DNA from: Bacteroidota bacterium
Lineage (GTDB): Bacteria > Bacteroidota > Bacteroidia > Chitinophagales > Chitinophagaceae
Reading direction: 5' to 3'
Length of the DNA stretch: 47,978 nt
Assembly: GCA_018266615.1 (NCBI GenBank)
Contig: JAFEAB010000041.1
Coordinates: forward strand, 1-47,978
Made by a program: the position numbers and the translations under genes. This document shows, one piece after another, positions 1-7,873 of this stretch (its first letter is position 1; each line of letters starts with the position of its first letter). The notes beneath the pieces were generated by a model. The model saw only the letters and a list, made by a program, of their open reading frames with translations, was not told the origin of the DNA and did no database searches.

Positions 1-396
1 ATTGAAAACAACCTGATCGCTAAACTGGGAGGATGGATGCAACTGTCGAACGACATTTTTGATGTTTACAAAGACAGAGAATCTGGGATCGATACCCTGG
101 TAACTACCTGCTGTGATATAAAAGGTCTAAAAACACTTTACCTTACCGGGATAAGAAAATGTTTTTCAGAAGCAAGGAACCTTCCATTTAATTCTCGAAA
201 TATTGATGCTTTTTTAAACCGGTTATCAATCGGTATTTTCTCCAGGGCCCTGGTATGCCTTTCCCAGTTGGAAAAGAACCAACAAGTAACAGGCGGAAAA
301 TTTGAGGTAAATCAATATTCAAGAAAGCAACTTATATGCGATATGGATACTGCTGAAAACAAATTGCAATCCCTGTTACAACACCTTCAAATTTGA
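1..396 (+). CDS. C-terminal part of a putative class I isoprenoid synthase-like protein (5' truncated)
   Basis: The reading frame is open from the first base to a TGA at 394-396, so the gene begins outside the window; the internal ATG at 37 is unlikely to be the start. Residues just inside the window read GGWMQLSNDIFDVYKD. This resembles the second aspartate-rich/helix region of class I isoprenoid synthases (polyprenyl synthase and terpene cyclase fold), where a Q-x-x-N-D-x-x-D pattern binds diphosphate-Mg. The rest is helical, with no membrane segment. The family call rests on this one motif. Substrate and product cannot be stated because the first Asp-rich motif is missing. It converges with the FAH-family gene, whose 3' end lies 3 bp away. 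Confidence 0.5.
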   Translation: MENNLIAKLGGWMQLSNDIFDVYKDRESGIDTLVTTCCDIKGLKTLYLTGIRKCFSEARNLPFNSRNIDAFLNRLSIGIFSRALVCLSQLEKNQQVTGGKFEVNQYSRKQLICDMDTAENKLQSLLQHLQI

Positions 397-399
397 GTA

Positions 400-1011
400 C
401 TATTTGATATCTATCTTCAGGTAACTTTTATCTTCCATAAAAGCTTCCAGTTCATCCCCTACTACGCATTCGCCTACTCCGGCCGGTGTACCGGTAAAAA
501 TAATATCGCCAATATTGAGGGAAAAATAATTGGAGATATGAGACACTATTTTTTCGAATGAAAAAATCATTTTTCCTGAACTTCCCTTCTGCACGGTTTC
601 GTTATTTTTCTTCAGCGAGAAATTTACATTCTTTAAATTAACGGCAGGAGTAAGATCCAAAAACTTTCCAATGGCGGCGGAATTATCAAAAGCTTTCGCC
701 TTTTCCCAGGGAAGTCCTTTCTCGCGGCAAGTATTCTGGATGTCCCTGGCGGTAAAATCAATTCCTACGGTAATCCCGTTAAAATAATTAGCCGCATGGC
801 GTTCCTGGATATACTTACCGTTTTTACAAATGCGAAGAACCAGTTCACATTCGTAATTCAGTTCATTGGTAAATTCCGGATAATAGAAGGGGGTATGCGC
901 TTGTAATAAGGCACTTTTAGGCTTCATAAAAACCACCGGCTCATCTGGAATTTCATTACCTAATTCCTGCGCATGCTCAGCATAATTTCTTCCAATACAA
1001 ATAATCTTCAT
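400..1011 (-). CDS. Fumarylacetoacetate hydrolase (FAH) family protein, FAHD1/YcgM-like
   Basis: A 203-residue single-domain FAH-fold protein, the size of small acylpyruvase/fumarylpyruvate hydrolase-type members. It starts with the typical GRNYAEHAQELGN stretch. The metal site can be placed at Glu54 and Glu56 (NYECELVLRI) and Asp85 (GIDFTARDIQ), with a conserved Lys in PWEKAKAF. The C-terminus carries the family's FTGTPAGVG loop. Members cleave C-C bonds in acylpyruvates or decarboxylate oxaloacetate using Mg or Mn in the cytoplasm; the substrate here is unknown. The FAH superfamily also contains 4-oxalocrotonate decarboxylases, but this protein is shorter and lies 7 kb from the kynurenine cluster, so a role there is only speculation. 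Confidence 0.9.
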   Translation of the reverse strand: MKIICIGRNYAEHAQELGNEIPDEPVVFMKPKSALLQAHTPFYYPEFTNELNYECELVLRICKNGKYIQERHAANYFNGITVGIDFTARDIQNTCREKGLPWEKAKAFDNSAAIGKFLDLTPAVNLKNVNFSLKKNNETVQKGSSGKMIFSFEKIVSHISNYFSLNIGDIIFTGTPAGVGECVVGDELEAFMEDKSYLKIDIK

Positions 1012-1095
1012 GTAAGCCGGGTTTTTAAAGTGGTTCTGGATTAGATACGAAAATAGGGGAAAAAGGCAAGAAATTTATACCCGGGGATACATATT

Positions 1096-1683
1096 TTATA
1101 CCTTGTAACTCAAATGGTTATATTGGCTCATGGTCATATCAAGGCCAATTATGGCAAAATTTTCAATGATTTCAACCGCTTTTTCAATTTTAAACTTCAC
1201 CTGTTCAATTTCATTCCCCTGCCATCTTCCAAGCACAAATTGCACCTGCATTCCCTTTGGGAAATTATTACCTATTCCAAAGCGAAGCCGGGGATAAGAA
1301 TGGGTACCTAAAATATTCTCAATATCTGTTAATCCATTGTGGCCACCTGCGCTACCCGATCCCCGAAGCCGCAGTTTATCAAGTGGTAATGCGAGTTCAT
1401 CTACAATGGTCAGAGTATTTTCAAGAGGTATCTTTTCTTTGTCCATCCAATACTTAAAAGCTCTTCCACTGAGGTTCATAAAGGTAGTGGGGCAAATACA
1501 GACGAAATTCTTTCCCTTCCATTTTACTTCTGCCACATAGGCCAGCCGGTCGGTGCGGAATTGGCCTCCATGCTTTGCCACAAAGGCATATACCACATCA
1601 AATCCGATATTATGCCTGGTATTGGCATATTCATTTCCAACATTACCCAAACCAACAATCAGAAATTTAGACGCCATAGTCAT
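1096..1683 (-). CDS. pth: Peptidyl-tRNA hydrolase
   Basis: A 195-residue bacterial Pth that releases peptides from prematurely dissociated peptidyl-tRNA and recycles tRNA. Visible motifs are GLGNVGNEYANTRHN with Asn14 and catalytic His24, FMNLSG with Asn70, Asp95 in IVDELALP, and the GSGSAGGHNGL loop. The ATG at 1683 overlaps the ftsK stop as ATGA, which suggests translational coupling and favours this start over the ATG six bases downstream (MASKFL). It is the last gene of an ftsK-pth pair on the minus strand. Confidence 0.97.
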   Translation of the reverse strand: MTMASKFLIVGLGNVGNEYANTRHNIGFDVVYAFVAKHGGQFRTDRLAYVAEVKWKGKNFVCICPTTFMNLSGRAFKYWMDKEKIPLENTLTIVDELALPLDKLRLRGSGSAGGHNGLTDIENILGTHSYPRLRFGIGNNFPKGMQVQFVLGRWQGNEIEQVKFKIEKAVEIIENFAIIGLDMTMSQYNHLSYKV

Positions 1684-4178
1684 AATAAATTGGCTCCCAG
1701 GTGCATTTCCAGATCGGCATCTGTTTTAATTAATACATCCCGGGGTTTACTGCCCAGGTTGGGTCCAACAATGCCTGCCGCTTCCAGTTGATCCATAAGC
1801 CGTCCGGCCCTGTTATAGCCCAATTTCATCCTGCGTTGCAAAAGAGAGGTACTTCCGCTTTGGCTGCTTACAATCAGCCTGGCTGCATCTTCAAATAGTG
1901 AATCTTTATCCTGCAAATCAAATTCCTTCCCTTCCAAATCCTTTTCATCAATGTACTCGGGGAGTTTAAAGGCTTCAGGGTATCCTCGCTGAGAGCCTAT
2001 GAAATCACAAATCTTATCCACTTCGGGGGTATCCACAAATGCGCACTGCAGGCGAACCACATCCCCATTATAACTGATAAGCATATCTCCTTTCCCAATT
2101 AACTGTTCCGCCCCACCAGTATCAAGTATGGTACGGCTGTCAATTTTACTACTAACCTTAAAGCCTATGCGAGCAGGGAAATTTGCCTTAATGGTACCCG
2201 TAATAATATTTACGGAAGGTCGTTGGGTAGCAATGAGGAGGTGGATCCCTATTGCCCGGGCAAGCTGGGCCAGCCGGGTAAGCGGCATTTCCACTTCTTT
2301 GCCTGCGGTCATAATCAGATCGGCAAATTCATCTACCACAAGCACGATAAACGGAAGGTATTGGTGCCCTTTTTCGGGGTTAAGCTTTCGTGAAACAAAT
2401 TTCTCGTTGTACTCTTTAATATTACGGCAACCGGCCTCTTTCAACAGATCGTACCGGTTATCCATTTCAATACATAATGCATTGAGGGTATGGATTACTT
2501 TCTTAGTATCCGTAATTATAGCTTCTTCTTCATTGGGAAGTTTGGCCAGGAAATGTTTTTCGATGGTGCGGTAAATACTCAATTCCACTTTTTTGGGATC
2601 CACCAGCACAAATTTCAATTGCGAAGGGTGCTTCGAGTAAAGCAGCGAAACAAGAATGGCATTTACGCCCACTGATTTCCCCTGTCCGGTGGCACCCGCC
2701 ATCAACAGATGGGGCATACTGGCCAGATCCACAATAAAATTCTCATTATCAATTTTCTTCCCGATAGCAATGGGAAGAGAGAAGTTATTCTTCTTGAATT
2801 TATCGGAACTCAAGAGGGTCTTCATGCTTACGATCGTCTTCTTGGCATTCGGAACCTCAATCCCAATAGTGCCTTTACCCGGAATGGGGGCAATGATCCG
2901 GATACCCAGTGCAGCCAGGCTGAGAGCGATATCATCTTCCAGGTTTTTAATCCGGGAAATTCGGATGCCGGCGGCTGGCACGATTTCATAAAGCGTTACG
3001 GTTGGGCCAATGGTTGCAGAAATTCGCTGAATGGTGATATCATAATTTTTCAGGGTATTGATGATCTGGCTTTTGTTATTTTCCAATTCAGCAGGGTCCT
3101 GAACAATTTTATCGCTGCCATGGTTTTCCAGAAGTTCAAGGGATGGAAATTTATAATCCCTCAAATCAAGTATTGGATCGTACGGTTTTAATTGTTTCGA
3201 ATCCAAAGCCGGCTCTTCCCTTATGACAGGTTCGGAGGGTTTAATTTCAAGGAGGGGTTCTGGCACATCAGTACCCGCCTTTTTCCTATCTGAGCCTGCA
3301 CTTTTCGGTGTATCCACAGAAAGGGGAATAGCCGGTTCCACGGGCGGCTGCATTACAACCGGCACGGCTTCTTCTTTTTCTACCAGGGTAAGGTTATGCG
3401 TTGGTTTAGGTTCTTCCATTTCCACCGGAAGCATGGGGCCAATTTTTTTTTCTGGTTTGGGTTGCATGGCTTCTGCTATGGAACCCTCCTCATCGGGCCA
3501 TTCATCCACCGCTGTGGATACAGGCGCTGCTGAATCCTCTGCTGATTTCTTCTTCCCAATACTGGCAAAATCGGGATTGAATCTCCAAATTATATATGCC
3601 AGAAAAGCCACTCCTATTACCGCAATCGCACCAATCTGCCCCAGCACCTGGTACATCCAATTGCGCGACAAATCCCCTACGGCTCCTCCCCAGGGAAATT
3701 CCTGACCATTCATAAAAATGGAAGCCGTAATGCTGATTAAGGGAAGGCCAATGATTATATATTTCAGGTTTCTGAAAATGGAGAATACCTTCTTCCCAAA
3801 AAACAGGTTTACCCCTATTACAAAAAAGAAAGAACAGATAAAATAGGATGCTATGCCAAATCCCTTATAAAAGAAAAAGTGAGAAAGATAGGCGCCAAAG
3901 CTTCCCATCAGGTTGGCGATATGCTCATCCGTACCGAGCAATAATTTATATCCATGTCTGAAAACCTTGTCCTGATCTTCATCCCAGGTGAAGAGATAGG
4001 ATGTGAAAGCAATAAAGAGTAAAATGGAAAAAAGGAGGAATATGCTTCCCAGTATTTTATGGGTACGTTCATCCTTAAGCAATTGCTTAACCTCGATGTC
4101 CACTTCCTTTTCAGGTTTTAGTACATCTGTGTCTTTCGTTTCTTTCTTTGTGTTTGAAGCCTTCGTTTTTTGCGCCAT
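1680..4178 (-). CDS. ftsK: DNA translocase FtsK/SpoIIIE
   Basis: An 832-residue septal DNA pump that moves chromosome termini at division and activates dimer resolution. The N-terminus has four hydrophobic segments (about residues 44-66, 92-125, 138-155 and 178-200). A variable Pro/Glu/Lys-rich linker follows to about residue 330. The motor then carries Walker A GATGQGKS near residue 494 and Walker B VLVVDEFADL near 613. The last roughly 70 residues form the winged-helix gamma domain (RRMKLGYNRAGRLMDQLE) that reads KOPS-like polar sequences. Length and order are typical for Bacteroidota FtsK. The stop overlaps the pth start by 4 bp. Essentiality is known for the family and not shown here. Confidence 0.97.
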   Translation of the reverse strand: MAQKTKASNTKKETKDTDVLKPEKEVDIEVKQLLKDERTHKILGSIFLLFSILLFIAFTSYLFTWDEDQDKVFRHGYKLLLGTDEHIANLMGSFGAYLSHFFFYKGFGIASYFICSFFFVIGVNLFFGKKVFSIFRNLKYIIIGLPLISITASIFMNGQEFPWGGAVGDLSRNWMYQVLGQIGAIAVIGVAFLAYIIWRFNPDFASIGKKKSAEDSAAPVSTAVDEWPDEEGSIAEAMQPKPEKKIGPMLPVEMEEPKPTHNLTLVEKEEAVPVVMQPPVEPAIPLSVDTPKSAGSDRKKAGTDVPEPLLEIKPSEPVIREEPALDSKQLKPYDPILDLRDYKFPSLELLENHGSDKIVQDPAELENNKSQIINTLKNYDITIQRISATIGPTVTLYEIVPAAGIRISRIKNLEDDIALSLAALGIRIIAPIPGKGTIGIEVPNAKKTIVSMKTLLSSDKFKKNNFSLPIAIGKKIDNENFIVDLASMPHLLMAGATGQGKSVGVNAILVSLLYSKHPSQLKFVLVDPKKVELSIYRTIEKHFLAKLPNEEEAIITDTKKVIHTLNALCIEMDNRYDLLKEAGCRNIKEYNEKFVSRKLNPEKGHQYLPFIVLVVDEFADLIMTAGKEVEMPLTRLAQLARAIGIHLLIATQRPSVNIITGTIKANFPARIGFKVSSKIDSRTILDTGGAEQLIGKGDMLISYNGDVVRLQCAFVDTPEVDKICDFIGSQRGYPEAFKLPEYIDEKDLEGKEFDLQDKDSLFEDAARLIVSSQSGSTSLLQRRMKLGYNRAGRLMDQLEAAGIVGPNLGSKPRDVLIKTDADLEMHLGANLL

Positions 4179-4238
4179 CAGGATCTTAGATATTCCAAAA
4201 CACGAATGTAAGAAGGAAATCCGTGTTAAGGATGGTTC

Positions 4239-4640
4239 TTACTGGTTATCCACAGGCTTTTGAAAAAAACTAATCAGTAATAGAAGCCAACCCATAATAA
4301 AAAGCAACCCGCCTAAAGGGGTAACAGGGCCAAGCCAATTAAAGCCTGCCAGGCCTTTTGCCTGCGTCCAAACCAACCCGTAAAGTGACCCGGAGAATAA
4401 GCATATCCCGCCCAGGAAACAATAACCAGCCGGCTTCAGCAGCTTTGAATTAAATTTTTGGAAAAGGATTCCCACAATAATTAATGCAAATGCATGATAA
4501 AACTGATACCGAACTCCCGTTTCAAAAACCTGCAATTCCGTAACGCCAATCCTTTGTTTTAATCCATGCGCGGCAAATGCCCCCAGCATTACCGACAACA
4601 TTCCAAAAACGGCGCCCCATTTTAAAAAGCCTTTATGCAT
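4239..4640 (-). CDS. DUF423 (YgdD/YwdK-type) small membrane protein
   Basis: A 133-residue protein with four hydrophobic helices covering nearly its whole length, typical of DUF423. The N-terminal GAVFGMLSVMLGAFAAHGLK and the central GVRYQFYHAFALI are the family's signature stretches. It is an inner-membrane protein of unknown function. Its start lies inside the 3' end of the shikimate kinase gene (8-bp overlap), so the two are probably co-translated. Confidence 0.92.
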   Translation of the reverse strand: MHKGFLKWGAVFGMLSVMLGAFAAHGLKQRIGVTELQVFETGVRYQFYHAFALIIVGILFQKFNSKLLKPAGYCFLGGICLFSGSLYGLVWTQAKGLAGFNWLGPVTPLGGLLFIMGWLLLLISFFQKPVDNQ

Positions 4641-5160
4641 TTTTGTTATTTTTATTAATCAGGGGTAAGATACCGCGAAGGGTATTAATCGTGATTTCCT
4701 GGCAGGGAAGGCAAAGCCTTGCCTGTGAATAAAAGGGCATCCGCTCCTCCATTTTCTTTTCGATAAAAAATTTAATCTCCGATTCGTTTTGATTTTTCAA
4801 CAAGGGCCGGGATGTTTCATCCGATTTTAACCGGTTAAACAGGTAAGTTGGGGAAGCATCCAGAAAAATAGTTATCCCGTGGCGGTTCATCCAACCCATA
4901 TTCCCGTAGAAACAGGGAGTTCCCCCCCCCGTAGCAATAATGCAATTATTTTCCTGCGCCGTTCCTCGTAGTATTGTCGATTCCAGTTTACGGAAATACT
5001 CCTCCCCCCTTTTTTCAAAAATATCTTCAATTAACATTCCTTCTTCAAATTCAATTTTCTTATCGAGGTCGGTAAAAGAAATACCTAAATCTTTAGCCCA
5101 TAAATTGCCCCAATAGGTTTTGCCGGCTCCCATAAAACCTAAAAGGTAAATGCGCATCAT
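4633..5160 (-). CDS. aroK: Shikimate kinase
   Basis: A 175-residue P-loop kinase that phosphorylates shikimate to shikimate-3-phosphate in aromatic amino acid biosynthesis. Walker A is GFMGAGKT at residues 8-15. Shikimate-binding residues are Asp33 in DLDKKIE, Arg57 in EYFRKLE and Gly78-Gly80 in TGGGTP. The lid arginine is in SDETSRPLLK. The GGG motif is encoded by a run of nine G on the coding strand (4922-4930), an unusual homopolymer inside an enzyme gene. Two Met codons open the frame; the first is used here. Overlaps the DUF423 gene. Confidence 0.96.
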   Translation of the reverse strand: MMRIYLLGFMGAGKTYWGNLWAKDLGISFTDLDKKIEFEEGMLIEDIFEKRGEEYFRKLESTILRGTAQENNCIIATGGGTPCFYGNMGWMNRHGITIFLDASPTYLFNRLKSDETSRPLLKNQNESEIKFFIEKKMEERMPFYSQARLCLPCQEITINTLRGILPLINKNNKNA

Positions 5161-5189
5161 AAATTAATTTCCTGAAAAATCAGCCTATG

Positions 5190-5828
5190 TTATTTTTTTC
5201 TAAAGTCGCCCCGTTTCCAGGCTTTGATAAATTCATTCCATGCAAACGGATTAAAGATATTCATGGGAGCGACCTGGCCCGAATAATATAATTTCTGAGC
5301 GCTCTGACGCATATAGCGGCTGGATGCTTCTCTGCCATCAGAGGGGAGGCTGGCCATCAAAGCCCTTCGGGTTGCTTCATCATTGTTCTGCCTTGCAATG
5401 GTGATCTCATCTGCCGGCGCCTGGGTATTAATAAAATCCCTTTCAAACTGCTCGCGCGATACTCTGGGCCGGATTATAGTAGCCGGTAAGAATACCGTAT
5501 CATTCACCATCAACTGAATCATGCTATGCTGGTTCCCTTTCAAATCGGCCGGAATGGTAACCAATTGGGGTTTATATCCCACACTGGTAAATTCTACCTT
5601 ATCCCCTTTAATTACCACAATACTAAATACGCCTTTTTCATTGGAGATGGTTCCCCTATTCTCTCCTTTAACCATAACGCTAACTGCAGGTAGAGCTTTC
5701 AGGCTATCTGCCGTCATCACCACGCCGTAAAGTTGCACTACGGAATCCTGAAAACTTTCAAATTGGGCATGAGCAATTCGGGGGAAAATGAAGAAGGAAA
5801 GGAAAATATAAGGGAAATATTTTTTCAT
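5190..5828 (-). CDS. Secreted protein with carboxypeptidase-D-like regulatory (CarboxypepD_reg-like) domain
   Basis: A 212-residue exported protein. Residues 1-21 are a Sec signal peptide ending AHA. Residues about 33-105 form the beta-sandwich seen as the plug-preceding or regulatory domain in Bacteroidota surface proteins: LYGVVMTADSLKALPAVSVMVKG, then GTISNEKGVFSIVV and VEFTSVGYKP. The C-terminal part is charged and has no barrel, so it is not a SusC-type transporter. No enzyme motif is visible. The fold call is good; the function is unknown. It lies 29 bp upstream of aroK on the same strand. Confidence 0.85.
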   Translation of the reverse strand: MKKYFPYIFLSFFIFPRIAHAQFESFQDSVVQLYGVVMTADSLKALPAVSVMVKGENRGTISNEKGVFSIVVIKGDKVEFTSVGYKPQLVTIPADLKGNQHSMIQLMVNDTVFLPATIIRPRVSREQFERDFINTQAPADEITIARQNNDEATRRALMASLPSDGREASSRYMRQSAQKLYYSGQVAPMNIFNPFAWNEFIKAWKRGDFRKK

Positions 5829-5973
5829 GATTAAAATACAGAATGCTAACTGGGTATATATTGGATTAATGAATGAAATATCCTTTATTAATACAATATC
5901 AAAGAGAAACGGTTTAACGATTTTAAAATTACAACAATTACAACATTGTAAACAAAATACGGGTATGGTTGGT

Positions 5974-5981
5974 TAATTTTG
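5974..5981 (+). promoter_or_regulatory. Bacteroidota -7 promoter box (TAATTTTG) upstream of mrp
   Basis: TAATTTTG matches the Bacteroidota sigma consensus TAnnTTTG exactly and lies 35 bp before the mrp ATG. The following GCATCC fits a start site near 5987 and a leader of about 30 nt. A TTG at 5946-5948 could be the -33 element, though the spacing is slightly long. Pattern match only. Confidence 0.5.
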
Positions 5982-6016
5982 CATCCTGAATAATTTATTT
6001 AACAAATAATTGAACG

Positions 6017-7114
6017 ATGACGGAAGCAGACATACTTAAGGCCCTGGGGAATGTGGAAGAACCCGATTTAAAAAAGGACCTGGTTACTCTTAACATGGTG
6101 AAAGATATAGTAATTAATGATAATGACGTGTCTTTTACCGTGGTATTAACCACCCCTGCCTGCCCGTTGAAAGACCATATTAAAAATGCCTGTATCAATG
6201 CCATCAAAATCCTCGTAAACCAGGAGGCTATAGTGCAGGTTAATTTTACCAGTAACACAACGAGTAACCGCAATGATGCCAAAACCCTCCTGAAAGGAGT
6301 TAAGAATATCATTGCCGTAGTAAGTGGCAAAGGGGGCGTTGGAAAGAGTACGGTAGCGGCAAACCTGGCCATTGCCCTTGGAAAGGGAGGGGCGAAGGTG
6401 GGGCTGATGGATGCGGATATTTATGGACCAAGTCAGCATATCATGTTTGGCATTCGTGGGCAACGGCCGCTGATGCGTAATTCCGATTCGGGAAAAGGCC
6501 TGATAGTTCCTATTGAAAAATATGGGATTAAAGTAATGAGTATTGGTTTACTAATCGATGAAAAGCAGGCGGTAATTTGGCGAGGCCCCATGGTGAGCAG
6601 TGCAGTAAAGCAATTTGTTAGTGATGTGGATTGGGGAGAACTTGATTACCTGGTAATAGATATGCCGCCCGGAACCGGCGACATTCATCTTACGATGGTG
6701 CAAACCGTACCAGTTACCGGTGTAATTGTTGTTACCACCCCCCAACTGGTTGCTCTTGCCGATGCCAAAAAGGGAATTGCGATGTTTGGCCAGGCCCAGT
6801 TAAAAGTGCCGGTGATAGGCCTGGTAGAAAATATGAGTTACTTTACCCCCAAAGAACTGCCGGAAAATAAATATTTTATTTTCGGGGAGAATGGAGGGAA
6901 AAACCTGGCGGCAGAATACGATATCCCTTTGCTTGGCCAGATACCCATCGTACAGGCAATTCGGGAAGGTGGGGATAATGGCGAACCGGCCATGGTTTCC
7001 GGGGACGAAATCACCGTTGCCGCCTTTGAAGAATTTGCAGGAAATGCAGCCCGGGGAATTGCCATGCGAAACGCCAATATGGAGGCATCTAAAATTCAGG
7101 AAGTACTTGTTTAG
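6017..7114 (+). CDS. mrp: Mrp/NBP35 family iron-sulfur carrier ATPase
   Basis: A 365-residue P-loop ATPase of the ApbC/Mrp group that carries Fe-S clusters to apoproteins. Residues about 5-78 are a DUF59 (MIP18-like) domain with TTPACPLKDHI. The deviant Walker A SGKGGVGKS is at 103-111, and the Walker B region DYLVIDMPPGTGD follows. The segment that carries CxxC in ApbC reads ENMSYFTPKELPENKY here, with no cysteine. Bacteroidota homologues share this as far as I recall, so cluster binding may differ. Monocistronic by context, with its own TAnnTTTG box. Confidence 0.95.
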   Translation: MTEADILKALGNVEEPDLKKDLVTLNMVKDIVINDNDVSFTVVLTTPACPLKDHIKNACINAIKILVNQEAIVQVNFTSNTTSNRNDAKTLLKGVKNIIAVVSGKGGVGKSTVAANLAIALGKGGAKVGLMDADIYGPSQHIMFGIRGQRPLMRNSDSGKGLIVPIEKYGIKVMSIGLLIDEKQAVIWRGPMVSSAVKQFVSDVDWGELDYLVIDMPPGTGDIHLTMVQTVPVTGVIVVTTPQLVALADAKKGIAMFGQAQLKVPVIGLVENMSYFTPKELPENKYFIFGENGGKNLAAEYDIPLLGQIPIVQAIREGGDNGEPAMVSGDEITVAAFEEFAGNAARGIAMRNANMEASKIQEVLV

Positions 7115-7269
7115 TTCTTAGGAAATATAGCACGGAATAAAGCCCAATCGGGAATTTACCCTCATCCAATTCATGCTACATTCATCCTGAGTATTCGATA
7201 ATTTGGCAATAAGGTTTTTGATATTCATTTATTCAAGGTAACGGCATCTTAAATTAGCTACAACAAACA

Positions 7270-7764
7270 ATAAGTATTATCAAAAATGTTATTACCATAT
7301 TTCTTCAGGGCGTTATCCTTCTTATTACGCTGGTCATTTTAATCTTGCTAATCTGGCTACCTACAAAGGAAGGCAGGGCGGTAAACTCAGACCTGTTCAA
7401 TATTTACACTGATCCTTTCATTCTCTATGGTTTTCTGGCCTCTATACCAATTTTTGTTGCGCTTTACAAGGCGTTCAGATTGCTTGGATACATTGGAAAG
7501 GATAAAGCATTCTCATCTATTTCGGTAAAGGCTTTGCGAAGCATTAAACATTACGCCATATTTTGGGGAGTTCTTATGGCAATAGCAGGGTTCTTCATAA
7601 TGCTGTTCCATAACAAGAATGACGACCCTGCTGGTTTCCTTGCCCTGTGTGTGATAACTGTTTTTATTTCACTGATATTGGCAGCGGCAGCATCAGTATT
7701 AGAAAGGATACTTCAAAAAGGGATGGACCTCACATCTTTGAATAATCCACCGAAGCCAGTTTAG
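7270..7764 (+). CDS. DUF2975 membrane protein with no canonical start codon
   Basis: Residues from TTG 7345 onward (139 aa) match the DUF2975 pattern: a DPFILYGFLASIPIFVALYKAF helix, the RLLGYIGKDKAFS loop, KALRSIKHYA, and a closing helix with ASVLERILQKGMDL. Coding continues upstream. The frame is open back to a TAG at 7255 and encodes TISIIKN plus a hydrophobic helix that would be the first of four membrane segments. No ATG, GTG or TTG precedes that helix; only ATA (7270), ATT (7276) and CTG (7330) are available. The coordinate given is where homology appears to begin. It may be a recently damaged gene or use a rare start. The helix-turn-helix partner usually found beside this family is absent. 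Confidence 0.75.
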   Translation: MSIIKNVITIFLQGVILLITLVILILLIWLPTKEGRAVNSDLFNIYTDPFILYGFLASIPIFVALYKAFRLLGYIGKDKAFSSISVKALRSIKHYAIFWGVLMAIAGFFIMLFHNKNDDPAGFLALCVITVFISLILAAAASVLERILQKGMDLTSLNNPPKPV

Positions 7765-7873
7765 CTAATTCAATTTTTCCTGATAAACAGAAATAAACCG
7801 GCAGATTAAAAAGAAAGGATGAAATATTACCACCCGAAAAAAAGAAAGCAGTTCAGTTAATGGATATTAAGCC

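Noticed and set aside
2128..2574. 148-residue plus-strand frame inside ftsK
   Set aside because: Antisense shadow of the ATPase domain with no family features. The same applies to 3223-3705, 8081-8653, 9890-10300, 23251-23565, 39542-39982, 40679-41149 and 41410-42021.
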